Shown piece after piece: positions 8,924 through 16,195 of a stretch of 64,000 nt of DNA. This DNA is from Roseateles_E sp005503085 (GTDB taxonomy: Bacteria > Pseudomonadota > Gammaproteobacteria > Burkholderiales > Burkholderiaceae_C): NCBI RefSeq assembly GCF_028462495.1, contig NZ_JAQOWX010000014.1, positions 1 to 64,000 of the forward strand, in the 5' to 3' direction. The position numbers and the translations under genes are program-made. The first letter of the stretch is position 1; every line of letters begins with the position of its first letter. The notes beneath the pieces were generated by a model. That model was not told the origin of the DNA. It saw nothing but the letters and a program-made list of their open reading frames with translations, and searched no databases.

Positions 8924-9936
8924 AGGCAGGCAAGCAAGAGCCTATGGTGGTGCTGAAGAACCTCAGCGTCACCTTCACCGGTGGCAAGAAGCCGGTCAAA
9001 GCGGTCAGCGGCGTCAGCCTGGAGCTGCAGCGCGGCGAGGTGCTCGCGCTGATCGGCGAGTCGGGCTCGGGCAAGAGCGTCACGATGCGCAGCCTCTTGC
9101 GTCTGCACCCCGAGAAGCGCAGCCGCATCGAGGGCCAGATGCAGGTCGGCGGGCGCGATGTGTTGGCGATGTCGGCGCGCGAGCTGGCCGACTACCGGGG
9201 CAAGGTCGCCTCGATGATCTTCCAGGAGCCGCTGCTGGCGCTGGACCCGGTCTACACGGTGGGCGCGCAGATCAAGGAGGCGATCCGCCGCCATGAAAGC
9301 GGCGTCGGCGAGGCCGAGGCCCAGGCCCGCGCGCTGGCACTGTTCGAGCGAGTGCGCATCCCTAGCCCCGAGCGCCGTCTGGACGCTTACGCGCACGAGA
9401 TGTCCGGCGGCATGCGCCAACGCGCGATGATCGCGCTGGCGCTGGCCTGCCGGCCCCAGCTGCTGCTGGCCGACGAGCCGACCACCGCGCTGGACGCCAC
9501 GGTGCAGATCCAGGTGTTGCTGCTGCTGCGCGAGCTGCAGCGCGAGCTGGGCCTGTCGGTGCTCTTCGTCACCCACGATATCGGCGCGGCGGTCGAGGTG
9601 GCGGACCGCATCGCGGTGATGTATGCCGGCCGCATCGTCGAGGAAGGCACGGTGCGCGAGATCATGCGTGCGCCGCGCCATCCCTACACGCTGGCGCTGC
9701 TGAAGAGCCGTGCGCATGGTGCGCTGGCCCGTGTTGGCAATGACCGCGCAAGACTTGACACCATCGCCGGCAGCCCGCCAGACTTGGCGAATCTGCCGCC
9801 CGGCTGTGCCTTCGCCGACCGCTGCGCTCGTGCCAACGAGACCTGCCGGCGCCTGCAACCCGAGCCGGTGGTGTTCTCGGTCGGCCATCTGGCCCGCTGC
9901 CACCATATCGAAACCGCCACCACCGCGCTCGCCTGA
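8920..9936 (+). CDS. ABC transporter ATP-binding protein, DppD/OppD type
   Basis: Second ATPase of the importer, 338 residues. It has Walker A GESGSGKSV, the signature MSGGMRQRAMIALALA, Walker B LLLADEPTTALD, and the C-terminal GCAFADRCARANETC cysteine motif of this family. It overlaps the previous stop by ATGA, and its own stop overlaps the amidase start (TGATG). The chain from 4388 to 11111 is therefore almost certainly one polycistronic unit. The two ATPases should pair as a heterodimer on the two permeases. Confidence 0.92.
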   Translation: MKAGKQEPMVVLKNLSVTFTGGKKPVKAVSGVSLELQRGEVLALIGESGSGKSVTMRSLLRLHPEKRSRIEGQMQVGGRDVLAMSARELADYRGKVASMIFQEPLLALDPVYTVGAQIKEAIRRHESGVGEAEAQARALALFERVRIPSPERRLDAYAHEMSGGMRQRAMIALALACRPQLLLADEPTTALDATVQIQVLLLLRELQRELGLSVLFVTHDIGAAVEVADRIAVMYAGRIVEEGTVREIMRAPRHPYTLALLKSRAHGALARVGNDRARLDTIAGSPPDLANLPPGCAFADRCARANETCRRLQPEPVVFSVGHLARCHHIETATTALA

Positions 9937-11111
9937 TGACGACTGTTCACGACCCGGCCCACGCTTTCGTTCCCTACCCCGACGCCCCCGTTCCCCATGC
10001 CGCCCCCGGCCCCCTGGCCGGCCTGACCTTCGCGGTCAAGGATCTGTTCGATGTGGCCGGCTACCCGACCGGCGGCGGCAACCCCATCGTGCTGGCCCGC
10101 TCCGGTATCAAGAGCCGCACCGCGCCCACCGTGCAGAAGCTACTGGACGCCGGCGCGCGCTTCGTCGGCAAGACCGTCACCGACGAGCTGGCCTTCTCGA
10201 TGAACGGCAACAACGCCCATTTCGGCGCACCGATCAACGGCGCGGCGCCCGAGCGCATCAGCGGCGGCTCGTCCTCGGGCTCGGCCTCGGCCGTCTCCAG
10301 CGGCCTGTGCGATTTCGCGCTGGGCACTGACACCGGCGGCTCGGTGCGCGCACCGGCCAGCCACTGCGGCCTCTACGGCCTGCGCCCCAGCCATGGCCGC
10401 ATCAGCCTCGAAGGCGCGCTGGACCTGGCGCCCAGCCTCGACACCTGCGGCTTCTTCGCCCGCGATGCGGCCGTGATGAGCCGGGTCGCCGATGTGCTGC
10501 TGGGGCAAGACATGGCCCCCACACCGACGCGCCTGCTGTGGCCGCATGAGCTCTGGGGCCTGCTGTCCACCGAGGTGGCCGAGGCCACCGCCGGCGCCTC
10601 GGCCCAGGTCCAGGCCCGGCTGGGCGAGGCCGCGCCGGTGGCCGTGGTGCTGGACAGCCTGGAGACCATGTACTGGCAGTTCCGCTACATCCAGGGCCGC
10701 GAGGCCTGGCTGACCGACGGTCCGCTGATCGAGCGCTATGCGCCGCCGCTGGGCCCAGGCGTGGCCGAGCGCTTTGCCTGGTCTCGCCAAGTGAGCGACG
10801 CCCAGGTCGCAGGCGCCCGCGCCTTCCGCGACGCCTTCCGTGCACATCTGGCCACCCTGCTGGGCAACGACGGTGTGCTGCTGATGCCGACGATGCCGGA
10901 CATCGCACCGCTGCGCAACGCAGCCGAGAGCACGCTGGAGGACTACCGCAACCGCAGCATCCAGATGCTGTGCATCGCCGGCCTGTCCGGCTTCCCGCAG
11001 CTGAGCCTGCCCCTGCTCAAGCGCGACGGCGCGCCGCTGGGGCTGTCGCTGCTCGGCCCGCCGGGCAGTGATCGAGGACTTGTTGCGTTGGCGGAGAAGT
11101 TGGCCGAGTAG
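9936..11111 (+). CDS. Amidase, amidase-signature family
   Basis: Cytoplasmic serine hydrolase that cleaves a C-N amide bond, 391 residues. The Ser-cisSer-Lys triad of the amidase-signature family is visible. Lys35 lies in FAVKDLFDVAG, the cis-Ser (Ser112) in the GGSSSGSAS run, and the nucleophile Ser136 in GTDTGGSVR, with the usual 24-residue spacing between the two serines. It resembles GatA/AtzE-type enzymes but has no GatB or GatC neighbour, so a role in tRNA amidation is unlikely. Its start overlaps the last ATPase stop, so it is co-produced with the importer. It probably hydrolyses the imported compound or a product of the racemase-like enzyme. The true substrate cannot be read from the sequence. 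Confidence 0.88.
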   Translation: MTTVHDPAHAFVPYPDAPVPHAAPGPLAGLTFAVKDLFDVAGYPTGGGNPIVLARSGIKSRTAPTVQKLLDAGARFVGKTVTDELAFSMNGNNAHFGAPINGAAPERISGGSSSGSASAVSSGLCDFALGTDTGGSVRAPASHCGLYGLRPSHGRISLEGALDLAPSLDTCGFFARDAAVMSRVADVLLGQDMAPTPTRLLWPHELWGLLSTEVAEATAGASAQVQARLGEAAPVAVVLDSLETMYWQFRYIQGREAWLTDGPLIERYAPPLGPGVAERFAWSRQVSDAQVAGARAFRDAFRAHLATLLGNDGVLLMPTMPDIAPLRNAAESTLEDYRNRSIQMLCIAGLSGFPQLSLPLLKRDGAPLGLSLLGPPGSDRGLVALAEKLAE

Positions 11112-11193
11112 CTGCGCGGAAGCGGCGGCTCAGCGCATGACGGTGATGGCAATGGAAGCGACACATCAAGGCCAGCCCCGAGGTCATGCCGCA

Positions 11194-11223
11194 CAATTCA
11201 ACTCCAATCTCTCAGTTGAATTG
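11194..11223. repeat. Perfect 10-bp inverted repeat in front of a small membrane-protein gene
   Basis: CAATTCAACT at 11194-11203 and AGTTGAATTG at 11214-11223 are perfect reverse complements separated by a 10-base loop. The right arm ends 2 nt before the ATG at 11226. It could be a repressor operator, or an RNA hairpin that hides the ribosome site of the downstream gene. There is no T-run after it, so it is not an intrinsic terminator. Its AT content is high for this genome. Confidence 0.6.
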
Positions 11224-11225
11224 CT

Positions 11226-11501
11226 ATGAAGCTTTGGCGCGGCCAGCCCGATCATGACCATTGGCGCAAGCCTACTACCCTGAAGGAGCGTGCCTACTTC
11301 TTGTGGGGCATGAGTGCGGTCGCTTTGGCGTTGGGCTTGTCCAGTCTTGCCAGTCCTCGCAGCCCGCCCTTTACCGGCAAGTGGAGCTGGGTGTACGCAT
11401 GGACCTTTGCAACGTTGGGCCCGACAGGTCCCGGCATCGCATGGCTGGGCTTGGCCGCCGTACTTGCGGCAGGCGGTACGTTCGCATGGTTGCGCAAATG
11501 A
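11226..11501 (+). CDS. Small membrane protein of unknown function
   Basis: A 91-residue reading frame with two probable membrane helices (FLWGMSAVALALGLSSLA and the C-terminal GIAWLGLAAVLAAGGTFAWL) joined by a short loop. The N-terminus is charged, with several Trp, Lys and His residues. I do not recognise a family. Base and codon use are less GC-rich than in neighbours, which could mean recent acquisition or weak expression. It sits alone between the amidase operon and the patatin gene, directly after the inverted repeat at 11194-11223. Support is moderate, because it rests on an intact frame with sensible membrane segments rather than homology. Confidence 0.55.
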   Translation: MKLWRGQPDHDHWRKPTTLKERAYFLWGMSAVALALGLSSLASPRSPPFTGKWSWVYAWTFATLGPTGPGIAWLGLAAVLAAGGTFAWLRK

Positions 11502-11553
11502 CCCTGGCGACCTTGGCACAAGACAAGGCGATCTCGGCGGCTATCCTCACCCC

Positions 11554-12648
11554 ATGAGCAAACCGGCAAGCGCAGCAAGCATCCCCCGCCCTCCTGGTCA
11601 GTTGGTGCTGGTCCTGCAAGGCGGCGGTGCTTTAGGTGCCTATCAGCTGGGCGTTTACGAGGCCTTGCATGAGGCCGGGCTGGAGCCCGACTGGGTGGTG
11701 GGCACCTCGATAGGCGCGATCAACGGCGCGCTGATCGCCGGCAATGCGCCCGAGCTGCGGCTGCAGCGTCTGTGCGAGTTCTGGGACCTGGTCGGCCAGC
11801 CGGCGCCCTGGGGGCCGGCCTGGAACAATCTGGCGACCGTAAGCCGGGGCATCCCGGGCTTCTTCGAGCCCGGCCCCGGCAGCCTTTACGGCCCGCAGAC
11901 CCGGCTCGGACTGGAGCGCGCCGCCTACTACAGCACCTCGCCGCTGCAGCAGACCCTGGCCCGGCTGCTGGACTTCGAGCGCCTGCAGCAAGCCGCGCCG
12001 ACCCGGCTGACGGTGGGCTGCGTCAGCGCCCGCAGCGGCCAGATGCACTATTTCGACAGCCGCGACCAGGCGCTGGATGCCCGCCACATCATGGCTTCCG
12101 GCGCGCTGCCGCCGGCCTTCCCGGCGGTGCGCATCGATGACGATGAGCCCTTCTGGGACGGCGGCATCTACTCGAACACGCCGCTGGAATGCGTGCTCGA
12201 CGACAACCCGCGGCGCGATTCGACGATCTTCTCCATCCACCTCTGGAATCCCGAAGGTCCCGAGCCCGAGAGCATCTGGGAGGTCGGCAACCGCCAGAAG
12301 GACATCCAGTACGCCAGCCGCATCGACGCGGCGCTGGCCCGCCAGCAGCAGATCCACCACCTGCGCCACATCATCCGCGAGCTGGGCCGCCAGCTGCCCG
12401 CCGAGCAGCGCCGCAGCCCCGCCGTGCGCGAGCTGACGGCCTGGGGCTGCGGTACGCAGATGCATGTGCTGCGCCTGCTGGCGCCACGCCTGGCCGACGA
12501 GGACCAGACCAAGGACATGGACTTCAGCCGCGCCAGCATCGAGGCGCGCCGCGCGGCCGGCCTGGCCGACACCCGCGCCGCCATCGCGGCCCAGCCCTGG
12601 ACCGCAGCGGTCGATCCGACCGAAGGCGTGCATGTGCATGATTGCTGA
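11554..12648 (+). CDS. Patatin-like phospholipase with C-terminal DUF3734 region
   Basis: Serine lipid hydrolase of the RssA/patatin family, 364 residues. The oxyanion motif LQGGGALGAYQLGVYEAL is near residue 20. The nucleophile is Ser52 in GTSIG, and the catalytic aspartate is Asp202 in DGGIYSN, giving the complete Ser-Asp dyad. After the patatin domain, residues from about 210 on fit the DUF3734 extension found on many proteobacterial homologues. No signal peptide is visible, so it is probably cytoplasmic or peripherally bound. The chosen ATG at 11554 starts just before the conserved domain. The 3' end overlaps the next gene by 11 nt in another frame. Confidence 0.87.
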   Translation: MSKPASAASIPRPPGQLVLVLQGGGALGAYQLGVYEALHEAGLEPDWVVGTSIGAINGALIAGNAPELRLQRLCEFWDLVGQPAPWGPAWNNLATVSRGIPGFFEPGPGSLYGPQTRLGLERAAYYSTSPLQQTLARLLDFERLQQAAPTRLTVGCVSARSGQMHYFDSRDQALDARHIMASGALPPAFPAVRIDDDEPFWDGGIYSNTPLECVLDDNPRRDSTIFSIHLWNPEGPEPESIWEVGNRQKDIQYASRIDAALARQQQIHHLRHIIRELGRQLPAEQRRSPAVRELTAWGCGTQMHVLRLLAPRLADEDQTKDMDFSRASIEARRAAGLADTRAAIAAQPWTAAVDPTEGVHVHDC

Positions 12649-13708
12649 GCCGAAATCCGATCCGAAACTTGAACCGAGGCGTCCGACGGCTCGGCACCGG
12701 CTGCGCAGCACGGCCGCCGCCTTGCTGCTGGGCGTGGTGCTGGCGGCCGGCGCGGAGGTGCCGTTCTGGGGCGAACGCAGGACCCAGGCCGTCGATCTGG
12801 CGCCCGAGCAGCTCACGCACGGGCAATGGGTCTGGAGCCCGCAGCTGGCGCCCAGCGGGCCGGTGCTGGTCTTCGTCGATCTGCAGGCGCAGCTCGCCTA
12901 TGTCTATCGCAACGCGCTGCTGATCGGCTACAGCACCATCAGCAGCGGCAGAAAAGGCTTCGAGACGCCGACCGGCGTGTTCCATACGCTGCAGAAGGAC
13001 AGGCATCACCGCTCCTCGATCTACAACAGCGCGCCCATGCCCTACATCCAGCGCCTGACCTGGGGCGGCATCGCCCTGCATGCCGGCGGGCTGCCGGGCT
13101 ACCCCTCGTCCCATGGCTGCGTGCACCTGCCCTCGGCCTTTGCCGAGCAGCTGTTCGAGGCCAGCCCGATGGGCATGACGGTGGTGGTCGCCAAGGGCAC
13201 AGGCGCACCGCCGTCCGGCCCTGTGGCGCCCTTGTTGACAACGCTGGACGCCAAGACCGGCGAGCCGCTGGCGCAGCCGCGCCTGCCCGCCTGCGACGCC
13301 TATCGCGTCATGCCCGGCCCCTCCGAGCCGCAAGAGCCTCTGGCCCTGGTCGTCAGCCTGGCCGACGCCCGCTTGCTGGTGCTGCGCGCCGGTGTCGAGG
13401 TCGCCCGCTCCCGCATCGCCACGACATCACTGCCCAAGGTGGCCGGCACCCACGCCTATGTGGCCCTGCGCGATCCGGAGCGCTCGCTGCGCTGGGTCGG
13501 CCTGGCCGTCCCCGGCCATGCCGACGCGGCCGGCAGCGTCATCGATGCGCAGACCCTGACCGCCGCCCAACTGCCCGCCGAGTTCCTGGCCCAGATCCAG
13601 CCGATGCTGCATGAGGGCACAACCCTGGTCGTCACCGATGCACCGGTGCTGGCACAAACCACCGGCGTCATGCTGACGGTGCTGAGCAACCAGCCACCCA
13701 TGCATTGA
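12638..13708 (+). CDS. L,D-transpeptidase (YkuD domain), exported
   Basis: Cell-envelope enzyme that forms L,D bonds in peptidoglycan or attaches proteins to it. It has 356 residues, with an N-terminal membrane anchor or signal at about residues 20-42 (RLRSTAAALLLGVVLAAGAE). The YkuD domain at about residues 70-190 contains the catalytic motif SHGCVHL with Cys161, preceded by the conserved LHAGG histidine. Residues from about 215 to the end form a second region that resembles a YkuD fold without an active-site cysteine. The start overlaps the end of the patatin gene. A second in-frame ATG lies 6 nt upstream and cannot be excluded. Confidence 0.87.
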   Translation: MIAEPKSDPKLEPRRPTARHRLRSTAAALLLGVVLAAGAEVPFWGERRTQAVDLAPEQLTHGQWVWSPQLAPSGPVLVFVDLQAQLAYVYRNALLIGYSTISSGRKGFETPTGVFHTLQKDRHHRSSIYNSAPMPYIQRLTWGGIALHAGGLPGYPSSHGCVHLPSAFAEQLFEASPMGMTVVVAKGTGAPPSGPVAPLLTTLDAKTGEPLAQPRLPACDAYRVMPGPSEPQEPLALVVSLADARLLVLRAGVEVARSRIATTSLPKVAGTHAYVALRDPERSLRWVGLAVPGHADAAGSVIDAQTLTAAQLPAEFLAQIQPMLHEGTTLVVTDAPVLAQTTGVMLTVLSNQPPMH

Positions 13709-13729
13709 GACGCTAGAATGCGCGCCAGT

Positions 13730-13803
13730 GCGGGTGTAGTTCAATGGTCGAACTTCTGCTTCCCAAGCAGATAGCGTGGGTTCGATTCCCATCACCCGCT
13801 CCA
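13730..13803 (+). tRNA. tRNA-Gly (anticodon CCC)
   Basis: A 74-nt cloverleaf with encoded CCA. The acceptor stem GCGGGTG pairs with CACCCGC, followed by discriminator T and CCA at 13801-13803. The D arm is GTTC...GAAC with GG in the loop. The anticodon stem CTGC/GCAG encloses the loop TTCCCAA (anticodon CCC), and the T arm has loop TTCGATT. It reads GGG glycine codons. Position 21, almost always A, is C here (GGTCGAAC). It lies 21 nt after the transpeptidase gene. Confidence 0.97.
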
Positions 13804-13853
13804 CCCAGACCCGCTTAATATCGCTCCCATCCCGACCCGCGCGGAGCGCTTCC

Positions 13854-15248
13854 ATGTCCCTGCCCCTGCCCGCCCAAGAACTCGAACGGCTGAAGGACTT
13901 GCAGGCGCTGGCCTTGCTGGACAGCCCGCGAGATCCGGCCTTCGATGATCTGGTGAGCCTGGCGGCGGAGTGGTGCGAGGTGCCCATTGCAGCGATCAGC
14001 CTGATCGATGCGAACCGGCAGTGGTTCAAGGCCCGCTGCGGGCTGGACACCAGCGAGACACCGCGCGAGCAGTCCTTCTGCACCCATGCCATCCTGAAAC
14101 CCGATGAGCTGATGCAGGTGCCCAACGCGCTGCTGGACCCACGCTTCGTCGACAACCCGCTGGTCACCGGCGAGCTGGGCATCCGCTTCTACGCCGGCGC
14201 GCCGCTGGTCACCGGCGAGGGCCATGCGCTTGGCGCGCTGTGCGTGATCGATACGAAACCGCGCGAGCTGACCGACTCGCAGCGGCGCGCGCTGACCGTG
14301 CTGGCCCGCCAGGTCGGCGTGCTGATCGAGCTGCGCCGCAAGCGCGCGCAGCTGGAGCAGCAACAGGCCTCGCTGCGCGCCAGCGAGGCGCGGCTGCGCG
14401 GCATTACCGACAATGTGCCGGCCCTGATCGCCTATGTGGACGGCGAGCAGCGATTGCAGTTTTGCAACCGCGTCGCGCTGGACTGGGGCCAGCTCCCGGC
14501 CGAGCAGGTGCTGGGCCGGCCGCTGGAATCCTTGCTGGGCCCCACCGAGTACGCCAGCCACCGCGAGCATGTGCTGGCCGCGCTGGCCGGGCAGCGGCGC
14601 GAGTTCGGGCTGTGGAGCGCCAAGCCGGGCGAGCCGCGCTTTCTGCAATTCGGCTATGTGCCCGACTGCTGCGACAAGGGCACGGTGCAGGGATTCTTCG
14701 TGCTGGCCAGCGATCTGACGGTGATGAAGAACCTGGAGATCCAGCTGGCCTCGGAGGCCCGCTTCGATGCGCTGACCGGCCTGCCGAACCGGCGCCATTT
14801 CCACGAGCAGCTGGACCAGGGCCTGCTGCGCGCGCAGCGCCACGGCACACGCCTGGCGCTGGGCTTCATGGACCTGGACGGTTTCAAGAAGATCAACGAT
14901 CAGCACGGCCACGCGATCGGCGATGCGGTGCTCAAGGAGTTCGGCCGGCGCCTGCGCGCCAGCGTCAGGCAGACCGATTTCGTCGCCCGCCTGGCCGGCG
15001 ACGAGTTCACCGTGCTGCTGGAGGATGTGCAGCAGGCCCATGAGCTGGAGCCGCTGGCGCAGAAGATACTGGCCGCGATACGCCCGCTCTTCATGCTGGA
15101 CGGCGGCCTGCAGCTGGCGGTGCGCAGCAGCCTGGGCCTGGCGCTGGCCGAGGCCGGCGACCGCGCCACCACGCTGGTGGAGCGGGCCGACGCCGCGATG
15201 TACCGCGCCAAATCGCAGGGCCGCGATACCTATGTGATCGCGGCCTGA
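13854..15248 (+). CDS. GAF-PAS-GGDEF diguanylate cyclase
   Basis: Soluble cyclic-di-GMP synthase, 464 residues. A GAF sensor spans about residues 20-165 (VSLAAEWCEVPIAAISLID and the EQSFCTHAIL segment are typical). A PAS-like domain spans about 180-300. The GGDEF domain follows, with active-site motif AGDEF, a variant that is commonly active, preceded by an I-site RQTD that would allow product inhibition. The open frame extends upstream into the tRNA, so the ATG at 13854, where the GAF homology begins, is chosen. The 3' end overlaps the convergent response-regulator gene by 19 nt. Confidence 0.9.
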   Translation: MSLPLPAQELERLKDLQALALLDSPRDPAFDDLVSLAAEWCEVPIAAISLIDANRQWFKARCGLDTSETPREQSFCTHAILKPDELMQVPNALLDPRFVDNPLVTGELGIRFYAGAPLVTGEGHALGALCVIDTKPRELTDSQRRALTVLARQVGVLIELRRKRAQLEQQQASLRASEARLRGITDNVPALIAYVDGEQRLQFCNRVALDWGQLPAEQVLGRPLESLLGPTEYASHREHVLAALAGQRREFGLWSAKPGEPRFLQFGYVPDCCDKGTVQGFFVLASDLTVMKNLEIQLASEARFDALTGLPNRRHFHEQLDQGLLRAQRHGTRLALGFMDLDGFKKINDQHGHAIGDAVLKEFGRRLRASVRQTDFVARLAGDEFTVLLEDVQQAHELEPLAQKILAAIRPLFMLDGGLQLAVRSSLGLALAEAGDRATTLVERADAAMYRAKSQGRDTYVIAA

Positions 15249-16195
15249 AGCGCGCTGGCGCTGACCCGTGCGCGGCCCTGGGCCTTGGCCTGGTAGAGCT
15301 GGCGATCGGCCTCTTGCAGCATCGTGGCGACGCTGTCGCGCGCGCCCGGCACGCCGCAGACCAGGCCCAGGCTGATCGTGACCACCTCGGCCACCTCCGA
15401 GCCCGCATGCGGGCAGCGCAAGCCCCGCACCGCCACCTCCAGCGCCTCGGCCACGCGCAGCGCGCCCTCCATCTCGGTCTCGGGCAGCAGCACCGCGAAC
15501 TCCTCGCCGCCATAGCGGCACAGCAGGTCGCCGGGCCGCTTGAGCGCGCCGCGCAGCGCCACCGCGACACCGCGCAAGGCATCGTCGCCGGCCAGATGGC
15601 CGTAGTGGTCGTTGTAGCGCTTGAAAAAATCCACATCGATCATCAGCAGGGCCAGGCTGCTGGCATTGCGCAGCGCGCGCTGGAACTCGGCCTCAAGGCG
15701 CTCGTCGAAGAAACGCCGGTTGTGCAACCCGGTCAGCCCGTCGACAAAGGCCAGCTGACGCAGCAGATCGGATTGCAGCTTCAGGGTCAGATGGGTGCGC
15801 ACGCGCGCCCGCACCACGGCCGGATTGAAGGGCTTGGTGATGAAGTCCACCGCCCCGCAGGCCAGGCCGCGGGTCTCGGCCTCGGCCTCCTGATGGGCGG
15901 TGACAAAGATCACTGGCATATCGCGCAGCAGCTCATCCGCCTTGAGCCTTTGGCACAGCTCATAGCCGTCCATCTCGGGCATCTGCACATCGAGCAGCAG
16001 CAGATCGGGCAGCTGCTCGCGACACAGCTGCAAGGCCTGGGCACCGCCGGTGGCCATCAGCACCTGGCAATCAGCCGCGAACACCTGGTGCAGCACCTGG
16101 ATATTGATGGGCTGGTCGTCCACCAGCAGCAGGCGCGGGCGTCGGCCCAGCAACTGGTGCAGGCCCTGCGGGTCCGGGCTGTCTCGCTCGGTCAT
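15230..16195 (-). CDS. Response regulator with GGDEF output (REC-GGDEF)
   Basis: Two-component diguanylate cyclase of PleD/WspR style, 321 residues. The receiver domain (about residues 20-140) has acidic residues Asp26 and Asp27 and phosphoacceptor Asp69 in LLLDVQMPEMDG. The GGDEF domain holds an intact GGEEF at residues 229-233 with an RPGD inhibitory site five residues before it. Its ATG overlaps the stop of the hybrid kinase gene (ATGA at 16192-16195), so the two proteins are made together. The kinase's phosphotransfer domain is the obvious phosphate donor. Phosphorylation is expected to drive dimerisation and cyclic-di-GMP synthesis. Confidence 0.93.
   Translation of the reverse strand: MTERDSPDPQGLHQLLGRRPRLLLVDDQPINIQVLHQVFAADCQVLMATGGAQALQLCREQLPDLLLLDVQMPEMDGYELCQRLKADELLRDMPVIFVTAHQEAEAETRGLACGAVDFITKPFNPAVVRARVRTHLTLKLQSDLLRQLAFVDGLTGLHNRRFFDERLEAEFQRALRNASSLALLMIDVDFFKRYNDHYGHLAGDDALRGVAVALRGALKRPGDLLCRYGGEEFAVLLPETEMEGALRVAEALEVAVRGLRCPHAGSEVAEVVTISLGLVCGVPGARDSVATMLQEADRQLYQAKAQGRARVSASALQAAIT

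Noticed and set aside
13730..13803. tRNA-Gly as attachment site of a genomic island
   Set aside because: No integrase gene or direct repeat of the tRNA 3' end is found downstream. The only integrase-like sequence in the window is the catalytically dead domain at 42238-44274.
13776..13853. N-terminal extension of the GAF-PAS-GGDEF protein into the tRNA
   Set aside because: The extra 26 codons overlap the T arm and acceptor stem of tRNA-Gly, and the GAF homology starts only after the ATG at 13854.
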